A stretch of DNA of 64,000 nucleotides from Caenorhabditis remanei (Eukaryota > Nematoda > Chromadorea > Rhabditida > Rhabditidae): contig NC_071333.1 in the NCBI RefSeq assembly GCF_010183535.1, positions 17,420,587-17,484,586 on the forward strand, written 5' to 3'. Below, piece by piece: positions 1 to 11,243 of the stretch. The notes under the pieces were generated by a model, which saw nothing but the letters and a program-made list of their open reading frames with translations, was not told the DNA's origin and ran no database searches. Both the position numbers and the translations under genes were made by a program. How positions within the stretch are numbered: the stretch's first letter is position 1; every line of letters starts with the position of its first letter.

Positions 1-1
1 A

Positions 2-349
2 ATGGTCACCGTTCTTGTCCATGAAGTCCCACACGAGATTGGAGATTTCGCGATTCTCATTCAATCCGGATACTCTAAAAAGAAGGCTATGCTCATCCAA
101 CTCGTCACCGCTTTGGGTGCCCTCTCTGGATGCGTCATCTCCCTCCTCGCTTCTGACGCTGATGCTCTTGCCGACGCCGCTGCAAGCTCCTGGGTACTTC
201 CATTCACTGCCGGAGGATTCATCTACATTGCGACCGTTTCTGTTATCCCAGAACTTTTGGAGAACAGCTCCTTCTTCCAAACCGTCAAGGAGATTTTCGC
301 TCTTCTCACTGGAATCTTCCTTATGTATCTCATTGCTATTTATGAGTAA
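2..349 (+). CDS. zipt-7.2: ZIP7/KE4-type zinc transporter, C-terminal part (5' truncated by window)
   Basis: The open frame enters from the left edge and stops at 347-349, giving the last 115 residues. It carries the [13 protein letters not shown] metal-binding motif of transmembrane helix V of the LIV-1/KE4 (SLC39A7) ZIP branch, then helices with [15 protein letters not shown] and PELLE, as in ZIP7 proteins. ZIP7 releases zinc from the ER or Golgi into the cytosol. The Met at position 2 lies inside the family alignment, so it is not the real start; the histidine-rich N-terminus lies outside the window. C. elegans has two members (zipt-7.1 and zipt-7.2, formerly hke-4.1 and hke-4.2). The neighbouring tbh-1, suox-1 and gob-1 favour zipt-7.2, which I remember as H13N06.5. 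Family certain; paralogue inferred from position. Confidence 0.85.
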   Translation: MVTVLVHEVPHEIGDFAILIQSGYSKKKAMLIQLVTALGALSGCVISLLASDADALADAAASSWVLPFTAGGFIYIATVSVIPELLENSSFFQTVKEIFALLTGIFLMYLIAIYE

Positions 350-1346
350 TTTTAATTTATGGTTCAAAATTTTAACTTCAAATACAAAATATGTATCAAA
401 CTAGTCTTGATGAGATTTTCTCCCATCTATGAAAATGCAACACATATTTGTCAAAACTTTGTAATTTATTTAAGTATTTATTTAAGTTCTTTAAACAACT
501 CTCATTCGTAAAATGATATCATTTTTTTTCTTTTCTCTCATTGTTGTGCTGGTTGATTTAATGAAGGTGTTGGACGCACAGATTGTGTTGTGGGGGCTTT
601 CAGAGACTTTGAGAGTCGCAGTGTTTCAGCAGATAAGAAAAAGTGTCCATTCTCCCTTCGGCTCTTCCGGAGCAGAGCTGTTTGGTGCATCAATCTCTCT
701 GCAGGACATGTTTGAATCTGAAATTGAAAAATGTGACATGATGTCAAGAGGCAAAAGACGGCTCTATTGGCAAAGAATGGTCCCAACCGCAAAGAACGGT
801 CCCAACCGCAAAGAATGGTCCCAACCGCAAAGAATGGTCCCAAAACTTTGGGTGACCCAAATTTCCGAATTACATGGTCCCAACCGCAAAGAATGGTCCC
901 TCAAAATTGATACGAAAAACGTTTCACCATTCTCTTAGGCTTAGGTTTCTTAGAAATTGGTGAAAAAATTGACAAAACCGATTATTAATCGTATTTGTCA
1001 ATTTTTTCCCAATTTCTAAGAAACCTAAGCCTAAGAGAATGTTGAAACGTTTTTTGTATCAATTTTGAGGGACCATTCTTTGCGGTTGGGACCACTCTTT
1101 GCGGTAGGGACCATGTAATTCTTTGGGACCGTTCTTTTATTTTTTGGGACCGTTCTTTGCGGTTGGGACCATTCTTTGCCAATAGAGCCCAAAAGACCAT
1201 CATACCAGCTTTTGTCGTTTCCCGATCTCCAGCTCCTGAAACAAATTCCTGTAGGTTGTTTGTGTTTCCAGCGGCACGTTTGATCTGTAAGATCAGGAGC
1301 GTCATCGGGATAAAGTGTCTCTAGAAAAGCTTCTTGAAAAATTCAA
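350..1346. other. Intergenic spacer between ZIP transporter and small minus-strand gene
   Basis: Holds the ZIP gene 3' UTR and a palindromic transposon-like element (760-1189). No coding exon is supportable. The two open frames here, about 513-938 (+) and 985-1305 (-), run through the two arms of the palindrome. Confidence 0.6.
760..1189. mobile_element. 430-bp palindromic MITE with 8-bp target-site duplication
   Basis: The element starts GGCTCTATTGGCAAAG and ends with its exact reverse complement. The arms pair over about 200 bp around a centre near 975-985. The same 8 bp, CAAAAGAC, occur immediately outside both ends (752-759 and 1190-1197), a target-site duplication of hAT-type length. 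The left arm holds four near-copies of a 19-20 bp unit (GGTCCCAACCGCAAAGAAT), mirrored less perfectly in the right arm. No transposase is encoded, so it is non-autonomous. Superfamily assignment rests on duplication length alone. Confidence 0.8.
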
Positions 1347-2068
1347 TTACGTGGGAAGAGCCGAAGTTTTTCTGGAGAGGCGTGTCCTCGCGACGGATGC
1401 ATCGAATGGTTGATATTGGCTGCGATGCGTGGTTTCGGAATAAAATGGGATTTTTTGAGCCTCGCCGACCTCAGATTCTGCTGTTTCTCTGGAATTAAAA
1501 AACTCTTTTTTTTAAATTTTTTTGTTGTTGGAAAATTTAAAAAGGCATATCTTTGGATACATACGTCTGAACTTGACAGGCATTCATTCATTTTCCCGAA
1601 ATATGTCATAACCACTACCTTTTCTCCCTTCCGTGTGGCACTTTCCAAGTATACGCCGCTCTGTTAGTTGTGCCCCCATAGAATGGAACCGACTGCGGCG
1701 TCACTGGGTACTCTGTGTCTTCAAGACGGTGTGGGAGACTGACTGGAAAATAAAAATGAGTCAATTTTTCTTTTGATAGCCAATTTGTCGTGGGATAATG
1801 AGTTATATAGAATTTTTCTTACGTTTTTCTTTTTTTGATTTTTTCATCATATGATTTTCATGCCTAACTAACCTTCTTCAGTCTCTACGGTCATTCGATC
1901 ATTCGCAACATCATCATACTCAGGTGCTGGTGAATAAAGGTATGGCTCATCGTCCTCTTCTTCATAATCATAGTCATAAAGGCTTTCCAAGTCTAGAAAT
2001 CACATATTCATTAACATTTTTGAGGGAGGAAAACTACGCAAAAACCAAAACGTACCTCTATTAGCCAT
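1347..2068 (-). CDS. Small acidic protein with a repeated PFYxxTTxRxxY motif (132 aa, four exons)
   Basis: Exons 2056-2068, 1873-1992, 1619-1742 and 1347-1488 keep phase at all three junctions and end at a TAA at 1347-1349. Introns begin GT and end with tttctag, ttttccag or aattccag. The predicted protein has an acidic Tyr-rich N-terminus (DYDYEEEDDE) and two related modules, VPFYGGTTNRAAY and IPFYSETTHRSQY. The modules loosely recall the Mn repeats of MAP6/SAXO microtubule-stabilising proteins; that is inference. The ATG lies 20 bp from the tbh-1 ATG on the other strand, so a further 5' exon may exist, and a TATAG acceptor just upstream would allow it. If the third exon's donor is not used, translation stops after GREKR at about 1617. 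I do not recognise the family. Confidence 0.6.
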
Positions 2069-2088
2069 TACTATACGATTTCAGAAAA

Positions 2089-4522
2089 ATGCAGCGTGCA
2101 AGTGCGGCCGCTCTTCTTTTCTCCGTCGTCACCTTATGTGGCTTTGTGCATATCCATGGAGGCGAGGTAGCCATAGATACAAGAACACGCATATATGAAT
2201 TTCGATGAGTTTCTTCAGATCGTGGCGGAACTTCAACATACCAACATCACTGTGCATTGGTCAACCGATTATGAACACCAACTTGTTGATTTTGCGGTTT
2301 ACTTCGGAGTGAAAACACCGGATGTTGTGTTTCTGGGATTTTCGGATTTTGGAGATATGAACAACACGGATGCTATGATCTACCATTACGGAACAAATCA
2401 AATCAAGGTGGGTTGGTTGCACTGACTATATTAATTGGTTTTGATTTCAGGACTCCTACACTGACCGTAATTACAAAATCATGCCGGATATCCAACAAGA
2501 TTTCATGATGATTCGTAAACGAAAGGATCACATTATTTTCAGAAGAAAGTTGACTACCTGTGATTCTAGAGATTATGCTTTCCAGGTAATTTTAAAACAA
2601 AATAATAGATTTTGAATCAATCACTTTCAGCCCGGGACCACACAATTCTACATTGCTGCTTCGTTTGGACACAAAGATTTGTTTGATATCCGTGACAAGA
2701 GATGGATTGTGGTATCTTGAATTATATTCTCCCTCTCTAGTATTAATTTTGTATATTGTGTGTTTCCAGGACAAAAAATTCGGAAAAGTTATCGAAGGGC
2801 CAACTGATCGGTCCAATATCGAGGATGAGCCAACTTCTCTCGAGAAAGATGTGAAAGTTGTAATTGTCAATAGCAACAACCCGGATCCAGTACCAAATGT
2901 GGAGACAACTTACGAGTGTATCATTCGGAAAATGCCATTCGACACTATCCACAACATGTATCATGTAGTCAGAATGGAGCCATACATCACACCTGGAAAT
3001 GAGCATTTGGTGCATCACATGGAGGTTTTCATCTGTCGTGATGAAGTGGAGGAGTGGAGTGGAAACTGCAACGACCCGAAGAAGCCAGCCAAGGCAAAGT
3101 CTTGCAGTCATGTGATTGCTGCATGGGCTATGGGAGAGGGACCGATTCATTATCCAAGAGAAGCAGGACTCCCAATCGGAGGGAAAGGAAAGAATGAATA
3201 CGTGATGGTGGAGATCCATTATAACAACCCGGAACTCCACAAAGGTGTTATGGATTCTTCTGGTTTTCAATTCTTTGTCACTGGAATGCTTAGGTTAGTC
3301 ACACTAGGGAAGGTCATGGAGTCAGTTTGGAGCTTTTTTGGGACGTGATTTATGTTATTGGAAAGTTGAAAAAAACGCTAATTTCAAATATATTATTAGT
3401 TTTTGCCCTCGAGGTCTGGTATTCGAGAAAAACAAGGTCAAAGTTCGGAAAAATATATAATCACTACATGCGAAAATTGCAATAAAAATGTCACAAAAAT
3501 AATTTGACCTTGTTTTTCTCGAATACCAGGACTTGAAGGCAAAAACTGAATTTATATTTGAAATCAGCGTTTTTTCAGCTTTCCAATGATATAAGTCACT
3601 AGCCATAACACCAAACTGACTCCATGATCTTTCCTAGTCAGTAAACTTATACAAATTTTTAAATTGATTCAGAAAGTACGACGCTGGAATCATGGAGCTC
3701 GGTTTGATCTACTCAGATGCCAACTCAATCCCTCCAAATCAGAAGGCTTGGGCTATGAATGGATACTGCCCATCTCAATGCACCAAAAATGTAAATTAAA
3801 CGGTTTCAATTTGAAAAACCGTAGAAATTTCAGCTACCCGAAGAAGGAATCAACATCTTCGCCAGTCAGATGCATGCTCATCTCACCGGAAGAAAGCTGT
3901 GGACCTCTCATTACCGTAACAAGGTTCAAATCGGAGATGTCAACCGTGACGAGCACTATTCTCCACATTGGCAACACCTCCAACAGCTCCGCCCGATGGT
4001 TCGTGTGATGCCAGGAGATACATTGGTGACAACATGTGTTTATGACACTAGAAGACGTTCGAAAGTCACTTTCGGTGGATACGGAATCACCGATGAAATG
4101 TGTGTCAACTACATCTATTACTACCCGGCGTCTGATGTTGAAGTTTGCAAGTCAGCGATTTCCAACAGCACACTGAGAGCTTACTTCTCACAGAGGTAAC
4201 AATACTTGAACTTTGATTTCTTAGTTTAATTAAAATTTTCAGACACGGCATGGACGGAAAAATAATGTCAATCTCTGAAATGTACAATGGTGTTAAGAAC
4301 TGGGGAAACGGTGTCGATGAAGAATTCTACAATGTGTTGAATGTCGGGAATATGAACATGAACTGCTTGAGACCTGATGGAGAACCCCATCAATTCAACT
4401 CTAAAGACACCCGCCAAAGCTGGGAGCACATGGCGAGACCACGCCTCTTCTCCGGATCATTCATCAGGACCAGAGATCGTTTCCAGTGTCCAGCTATCAA
4501 TGACATGATTAATTTTGAGTGA
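2089..4522 (+). CDS. tbh-1: Tyramine beta-hydroxylase (octopamine synthesis), 588 aa
   Basis: Exons 2089-2166, 2219-2407, 2451-2585, 2631-2711, 2770-3293, 3673-3790, 3834-4195 and 4243-4522. The product is a copper type II ascorbate-dependent monooxygenase. Residues 1-20 are a signal peptide (ASAAALLFSVV core). A DOMON domain follows (about 30-145), then the catalytic core with CuA histidines in HHMEVF (243-244), the CuB pair HAH (389 and 391) and the Met ligand in DEMC (464). It converts tyramine to octopamine in the secretory-vesicle lumen of RIC neurons and gonadal sheath, as known for C. elegans TBH-1. An acceptor (gatttcag) ends 5 bp before the ATG, suggesting trans-splicing. Intron 5 carries a palindromic repeat. 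Confidence 0.93.
3303..3638. repeat. Palindromic MITE-like element inside tbh-1 intron 5
   Basis: The outer 28 bp at 3303-3330 (ACTAGGGAAGGTCATGGAG...) pair with 3611-3638. The inverted repeat continues inward, with CTCGAGGTCTGGTATTCGAG matched by CTCGAATACCAGGACTTGAAG. It fills most of the 379-bp intron, while other tbh-1 introns are about 40-60 bp, so it explains the intron's size. I saw no convincing target-site duplication. Confidence 0.75.
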
Positions 4523-4558
4523 AAAAAATGCATCACACTTTTTTGATAACCGTAATAC

Positions 4559-4564
4559 AATAAA
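4559..4564 (+). terminator. Probable tbh-1 polyadenylation signal
   Basis: AATAAA lies 37 bp after the tbh-1 stop codon. The next gene (suox-1) ends on the opposite strand at 4814, so the two genes are tail to tail with a 291-bp gap. Confidence 0.5.
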
Positions 4565-4813
4565 TTCTTTTCGATAACTTCATATAGGAGCTACATATCA
4601 CAGATATTTAATTTAGAATATGTATATAGTATTTGATATTTGATATTTGAAAACGAGCAGGCAAGAAAACACTGGTTTTGAATTTAAGTAAATTTAGGGA
4701 AGACACTTGATGAGCCAATAAACGGAAACAGACTAACATTTTCTAGAAATGGAATGTATATGAACTTGATACATGATTTCAGCCAGTTAACCTATCACAA
4801 CAACTAAGAAAGA

Positions 4814-7072
4814 TTAGTCCTTAACAATAATCGGAACTCTATGCCATGCATTATGAATCAGTCCTCGAACATTCCAGATACCGCTAGCAGTCTCAGGTTG
4901 AGTATTGTATGACCTGTCCACAGCTTTTGCAATGATATTGAACTCCTTGACGCCTGGCGGAATCTTCACTTCCGCTTTGAACAACGTCCAGGCATACATG
5001 TGCTCCACATCCTGCTTTTCCTCTTGCTCCATCTCACAACTACTCCATGTCTCACCACCATCCACGCTGATCTCAATTCGAATGATTCCACGGCCACCAC
5101 CACTCCAAGCGTATCCGGAAATGTCTACAGTCCCATCGTCACGATCCACCTTGGTGTTTGGTGCCGGCGTACAGATAGCGCATTGGACGGGGTACTCCTG
5201 GATAGACGGTACGGTGTCCCATTTGAGTTCGTCGCCCATATTGACCGCTGGAGAGAAGGCTCTGAATAGAATCTGAGGTAATTTTCATTTAAAATTTGTA
5301 ACTACCTGTAATCTTTCTGTTGCCAGTGACTATCACTCTCCTTCTCGCTAACAATGATTCTTCGAAGCCATTTCACTTGTCTTGCACCAACATTTCCTGG
5401 CACAATAACTCTCAGAGGCGCTCCATGATCCCTTGGAATATCAACACCATTCATATGGTAAGCTACTAGCACTTCATTCCCTCTAGCCTTCTCCATTGGG
5501 ATCGATGCGCCATATGGTGTACCAGTTGGGTCCAGGTCGGAACCTTCGAAGTGCACATGCTTGATTTTCTCGTCGAAAACGTCGATTCCAGCGTCGGCGA
5601 GAATGTCCTGAAAGAAGTTTTTCTAGTTAACAAGGGAAGTTTTTGGAGACGCGGCTTTCAAACGATCTATAAATGGTTATAGATACTTTTGACGCCGGGG
5701 AGTTCATTTTTGCAGTCAAAACTCATAACTCGGCTTGCAGAGACATTTAGCCGGTTTTGGTGGTAGAAATGAACTCCCCTTAGTCGAAAGTACCTAAATT
5801 ATAGATCGTTCGAGAACCGCGTCTCTGAAGAATTCCCTTGTAAAGTAGATAAGTGAAAACTTACTCTGAGACGGACTCCAGTCCATTCCGCATTACTGAT
5901 TGCAGTACCTTCCCACATCAATCCTTGCACTTTTTTGTATTGATTCATATCTGCCCTTCTATTTCCAGCGCATTGAATGACACTCCCAATTGTGTAGGAC
6001 TTGTATTTTTTTTTGAGTTCATCGACAGACAAGTCAATCGTTTTTCCGTTTAGTGTTTCTACAGTAAGACGGTGGTCCTCGGTTTTGATCTGCAAATATG
6101 TTAATGTGTCTTTATCATGTTATCATAAAATTCACATACATCAGGAACCGGTAGATGATTTCGGACAAAGAACAGTTCATTAGGTGTATAGAAGTGGTCG
6201 GTAAGGAGGGAAGGTGGGGATTCGGCATTGAACGGCTTGGCATTACGCACCAGTAGAGCTGGATGACGTTCCGGATCATTTGAGAATGCGTCCGGTTCTG
6301 CCTGCAAACGATAGGTGAGATTGCAAACAATAGGTGAGATTGCAGAAGGTAAAAAATAAAACCAAGGACATTTTTTGACAAACAACTAGCAAAACTTACA
6401 AATTTAAACGGATCAAAATAGTCCTGAAGAGATTGTCTTTTATCAGTTAAAGTTATTTCCTTCCTATATCAAAAACACTCACTTTTGGAACATCCTTCAC
6501 ATCCAATCGTCCGATCCGGTACCCCTCAAGAATCTCCAACACTTCTGCTGTCTTGTGTTGTGAGTATAGTGCCCAGAATGGGTCTACCGCTGCTCCCGCC
6601 GCCAGAAGAATTTTGTCACCACCAGGATGCATTGAAATGAAGTCTGTCACATCGTAGACACCCTGAACCTTATAATGTTAAATTTTTGTGTGCTCTACCA
6701 TGAGACTCACATCCTTATAAGTGACCCAAATTCTGTCTGCATCTTTTCCATGCTTCTTCACTTCCTCTTGTTTGTACATTGGCAAATTCTCCAACTTCTT
6801 CACAGATTTATCTTCTTGTGCATGATCCAGCTTTGCAGTTCTAAATAGAGACTTGTATCCAAGTAATCCCACTGTAGCAGCTCCACCGATATATGCGTAT
6901 TTGTCTGTAACATAATTTTGATCTCATGATTTCGAATATTTTCTTGCTATTTATTACAGTAAGAGTAGTTGTATTCATCATGCTCAGAATTTGTTCCCGC
7001 TCCTGCTAGTTTGTTGAAATCACGTTTCTGTCTGAAAAATCGGCCGAACGTTGCTGCTCGTCGGCCCAACAT
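4814..7072 (-). CDS. suox-1: Sulfite oxidase, mitochondrial, 549 aa
   Basis: Exons 6958-7072, 6711-6904, 6483-6662, 6400-6423, 6140-6301, 5865-6089, 5306-5607 and 4814-5261. The Arg-rich N-terminus ([17 protein letters not shown]) fits a mitochondrial presequence and is followed by a hydrophobic segment. The cytochrome b5 domain has heme ligands H115 (HPGG) and H139. The molybdopterin domain has the ligand Cys265 in QCAGNRR, and a C-terminal dimerisation domain follows. Length matches human SUOX (about 545). It oxidises sulfite to sulfate and passes electrons to cytochrome c. The 24-bp exon 4 is needed to keep frame. The ATG directly follows a tttttcag acceptor, so it is probably trans-spliced. 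The exon 8 acceptor at 5262 was chosen because the earlier AG breaks frame. Confidence 0.92.
5631..5840. repeat. 210-bp inverted repeat in suox-1 intron 6
   Basis: Begins CAAGGGAAGTTTTTGGAGAC and ends GTCTCTGAAGAATTCCCTTG, with the arms pairing inward through CAAACGATCTATAA. TAA flanks both ends, compatible with a 3-bp target-site duplication as in PIF/Harbinger elements, though 3 bp is weak evidence. The interior segment CTCATAACTCGGCTTGCAGA recurs at 39351-39370, so it belongs to the same family as the element at 39068-39464. Confidence 0.7.
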
Positions 7073-7672
7073 CTGAAAAACTTGAAAAGTCTGAATTTTT
7101 TTGATTCTGAGGTAGAAGTACTATGAAGACTTGAATAACATTAGGATATTGTGAATTAAAACTCTTCAAAAATATATTTTATGACCAGATATAACATAGT
7201 GAACCAAACTACCAATTTCACAAACACATAAAAGGAAGAATCAAGAGGAAATAAGAAAACCCGACTAGAGTTATTAAAATTATAGACTTAGAATACGGTT
7301 GACTATAAAATATCGATTATAATACATAAATCTAAACGAACACAATAGTTTTTGGAAGTTTTGAAGAGATGAGTGGACAAAATTGAACCTCAGAATAGTC
7401 ACGTGGTCAGTTATAGGAAAAGAGAGAAAAAGGGTTGGGGAGAGAGAAAAAGAAAATGAGAAGAGGTGGCAGGTTCCGTTGTCTCATGAAACCAACGATG
7501 GACGGATGGACGGGACAGTCATTGATTGCCGGTGGCGATAAGGATTAGGTGGTTGACCATTACTGGTTGGTTGACAAACTGACAAACAACTAGTAATATT
7601 CTATCAAACACCAAATTCCAAATTCTAAACAAACTGAACAGGAAATAAATGATGAAAGTAAGTTTTCCTTGT
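7073..7672. other. Spacer between gob-1 and suox-1
   Basis: Six hundred bases between the gob-1 stop and the suox-1 start, both on the minus strand. Contains a purine-rich stretch (about 7415-7470). No coding exon was found. With the acceptor directly before the suox-1 ATG, an operon-like arrangement is possible, but 600 bp is long for SL2-type spacing. Confidence 0.5.
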
Positions 7673-9338
7673 TTATGCAGCCAGTTCACAAATGATTTGA
7701 GCGAACGCCGCATGCGCAACATCAGGACAGGAAATGAAACAGGTGCGTGATGTATCGCCGACTATGTTGACAATCGTTTTTTGAAGTTCCATACTGACAT
7801 TGACGAATAGCGCTCGGACTTCCTGAAAATAACATGTAGACTGTTAGGGTAAATACTGTTAGACCAATAGATACCACTAGGAATGTCAAGAACAATAGAT
7901 ACCATTAGGAATAACTTAATAACTTACATCTGGATTCTCTTCTGCTGCTTTCTGTAACATTGGGACATCACTAGCAGTATCTCCGGCAACACAAACTTTT
8001 CCGATTTTCAAAGAATCATTGTTTGACTCTACCAAAGCTGCAACACCATCTCCTTTGTTCCATACTGCGCCTGTAACACCATTTTTTCCAATGTTAGACT
8101 CTTTCAGAGAAATAAGCAATTACCTGATGAATGTACACAAACTTCAATTTCCAATGGCGAGCAGTTTTCCAGAACTAGGTACTGACTATTCGGGTCAACA
8201 CGATGAATCCGCTCTCTTACTGCATCAATGTATCTGGCGGAGAGGTCTTCGGGTACTTGACCAAAAACGGTTTGAACTCCCAGAGTGAGACGATCCACTT
8301 TCTTCTGAACACCACTTCCAACCAATGCAAATTGAACGAATTCTCCTTCGTGTAATATTTCTTCCAGCTGCTCGTAGAGTTGTCCAATCGCTACGGTTCC
8401 TTCTTCAGGGATCCCGTCATCATGAACTACTCGCCGCCCATGAATCCACCATTCACGTCCCCATGATCCACTGAACAGCACCGGTCCATCGATAGGGATA
8501 GCTGTTAGGTCAAGGATACCAGGGTGACGGAGTGGGCCGGCGGTTAAGACAGCGAAGGCTCTGGTGAAGTGTCTAGCAAAGACTCCCATGACAATTGCAC
8601 TGTATGCTGGCTGAAAACTGACTGATAGGTATAATTCGGCAAAATTATTTTTTATATTTTTTTAGACGAACCTGTAGGTTAGTGGCGTACTGTGAGCAAT
8701 AGTCTTTCATAGTTCCATCCCAATCCGTGATGAACAATGGCTTCTTCCCGGTAACTTGTGTATCAATCAGATCCAATAAAAATGCTCTACATTTTATAAC
8801 TTCCGCATCAAAACTTTCTCTGTCTTTGCTGAATTTCGATAGGAGACCTGGCAGATCACTCAACTTTAATCTGTCGTTAAAAGACTCTTCTTTTTCACTT
8901 TCCAGGGCAAACGCGTCTAAGAATTCGTGATCTTTCTGAAAATAGAAAATTACTTTTTTATAGCCATCGATAAAATGACAAACCTGTAATCCTTTGATCT
9001 CATCTTGAATGTTGATACCAAACGTGGTGCCTCTGGAGTGAATGTCTCTGATGTGATTTTTAGAGGTTCTTTCGTCGCGCATTTCCTGAATTTATTCTCT
9101 TATCAATATATGAATCGGTTATATATAGGAAGCCAAAAAAGTTAACATACCTCTAGTGTGTTTTTGAATATTTGTACTTTCTCTGCATTGATATGTCCTG
9201 TTGTGAGTATCTCCTTTGTTACCAATTTCCTTGCTTCTTGCATCTAAAAATATTCGGATTAGGAAAAAACAATTAATTATGACTAACCTGATACAAACAT
9301 TCTTTGAATTCTTCAATAGACTGACTGGCGATTGTCAT
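7673..9338 (-). CDS. gob-1: Trehalose-6-phosphate phosphatase (GOB-1), 429 aa
   Basis: Exons 9288-9338, 9151-9243, 8984-9085, 8672-8935, 8124-8610, 7928-8070 and 7673-7822. This is a HAD-superfamily phosphatase: motif I is DWDGT (153-157, nucleophile D153 and acid D155), and the acidic motif IV is GDTASD (362-367). The N-terminal 150 residues are helical and charged, as in nematode T6PP. It dephosphorylates trehalose-6-phosphate; in C. elegans, loss of gob-1 is lethal because the substrate accumulates and blocks the gut. The ATG at 9338 follows an acceptor (gttttcag) by 9 bp, compatible with trans-splicing. The model is somewhat shorter than the C. elegans protein as I remember it (about 468), so an extra 5' exon is possible. 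Confidence 0.88.
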
Positions 9339-11243
9339 TCGTGATTCTGAAAACGTTGATTTTAGTGCACGAAGACATAATATATTTTGAGCGATAAGAC
9401 TGATAAGATGGGTGTTATTTATTCTTGTCGACACGTGACATAGTTCCAAACAGACTATAAAAGTTTTATTTAGGAGTACATCTTCGCAGAATAGGATTTG
9501 ATAGCGGAACCAACTAACGTAACGTCATGTTGCAAGACTGTTAAGCGATTATTGGAAAAAGTAGTGAATCAAAATATGAATGTCTAACGTAATATGTGTG
9601 TATGTAGATTAAAGATCATAATCAGTGACAAACAACTGATCAATACGTAAGACGTCTTGACAAACGTGCCAAACAGCAAAGAGCGGTTGAAACGCACAGG
9701 TCAACAGCAGGTGTTTCTGGTTAGGTGGCTATGACAAGAAGGAACAAAGTTTATCCAAAGTTTTGTGAGGTCGTATGACAAATACATCATTAAATCCGTT
9801 ATTATTTATACACACTGGATCTATTATATCTATTATTCATCTATTTTCCATTTTCCCCCATGTGATCCCTTCCCTCAATTACCTGTTTCGCCGTTCATCG
9901 GGGTGTCCGGACAGGAGCCACCACGGCCCGGAAGAAGAACGGAACAAGTTTGAGTGAAGAAACAACCTGAAAATAGGAAAATTGAACATTTCGAAGTTCG
10001 AACGAATCAATAATAGTTGAGCGGGAAAATGTAAACAAAATCTGCTCATTGAGCGACCAAATTGAATGGATGTGAGCGAGACTTGAAATCAATAAAAAAA
10101 ATAACAACAGAGTAAAAATAATGTAGGGGGAGAGCGAAACGTGTCATTTTGTCTGTCTTTTTTCTTTTTCCGACTAGAAGCAAGCGACCGGTTTCTGATG
10201 TTTCAGAATTGCAACCGTATTGTAAAAGACAAACGTTATGATAATAAGATAGCTAGAACAAAAACATGTTTATCAGAATTTAGAATCTTACTTACTGATT
10301 AGATAACTAATGGAACAAAAATGCATAGGCTTACTAGATTCAGTAGAACTGCTCACCGAATGTGTTCCCATACACCGTTTAAAAAGGATTCAAAAAAAAT
10401 CGTACTTGCGAATTTGGTGTTTCAAACTGTGTGTACGATACACCCACCTTGCGAGTTTCATTGCATATCACCCACACAAAATGAATAAAAAATACATTAA
10501 AAGTGGCAAAAAGAAGTGTCGGATCAACAGATAAGGTGCGGAATATAAGGGGGGGAGGGAGGGAAGACATCGTAAATTAGTAGTCGGGAAATGTTTGTTG
10601 AAAACACGTCACAAGAATGGAAGCGACAAAGAAAAATGGGTGTTTGGTTATATTTGCGTTCCGCTTTCACATTTTCGATCGCTTTTGCCTTTGACGAACT
10701 GCAAAAGTTAGTGGAAAACAGTGGAAACTGACATTGCACATATGTGTGCGCCAGGAATGTGCACAACGGCTCACTGGCGCGCATTTGGTGCATTGGCGCA
10801 AAAGAGCTGCGAAGAAATGTTATTGATAGGAAATGAACATTGGTTATCAGTTAATCTGTGGTATTTTATATATTTTTGGAATCATCGAAAAATTCGCTAT
10901 CGGATGATATCAGAACCGGTTATTTTAGTGGAAGTTCAAAGAAATTTAGTTTTTATGGGTGCTAAGTGCTTCTGCATTATGTAGTCGAAAATAAAAATGT
11001 ATGCACACTGTTCTGTATTTATTCTGAAAATTATTCCGTTTCAAACAATATACACACAAAGTTAAAACAATAAAGATGTAGAAGCCGCAGTAAGGAAAAA
11101 AAGAAAACAATTATTATTAAAGTAAATTGAATTGAGATCATGAAACCGAAAACATCGCCCCGACGGCAATCGAATCTTTGGAGGGTAGGGAAGTGAAGAA
11201 CCAGAGCAATTGGCACACAACACACAAACAGAGGCTGGTCATT
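9339..11243. other. Intergenic spacer upstream of gob-1
   Basis: About 1.9 kb holding the gob-1 upstream region and the 3' flank of the vWA gene. It includes a G-rich run at 10550-10563. The short open frames here (up to 89 codons) have no splice context or recognisable motif, and I see no RNA gene. Confidence 0.5.

Noticed and set aside
513..938. 141-codon plus-strand open frame
   Set aside because: It runs through the left arm and tandem units of the palindromic MITE at 760-1189. The repeated GPNRKEWSQ-type peptide comes from the DNA repeat.
2167..2218. Reading tbh-1 exon 1 straight through this segment
   Set aside because: The frame hits TGA at 2206-2208. Splicing 2166 to 2219 keeps phase and leads into the DOMON domain, so it is an intron.
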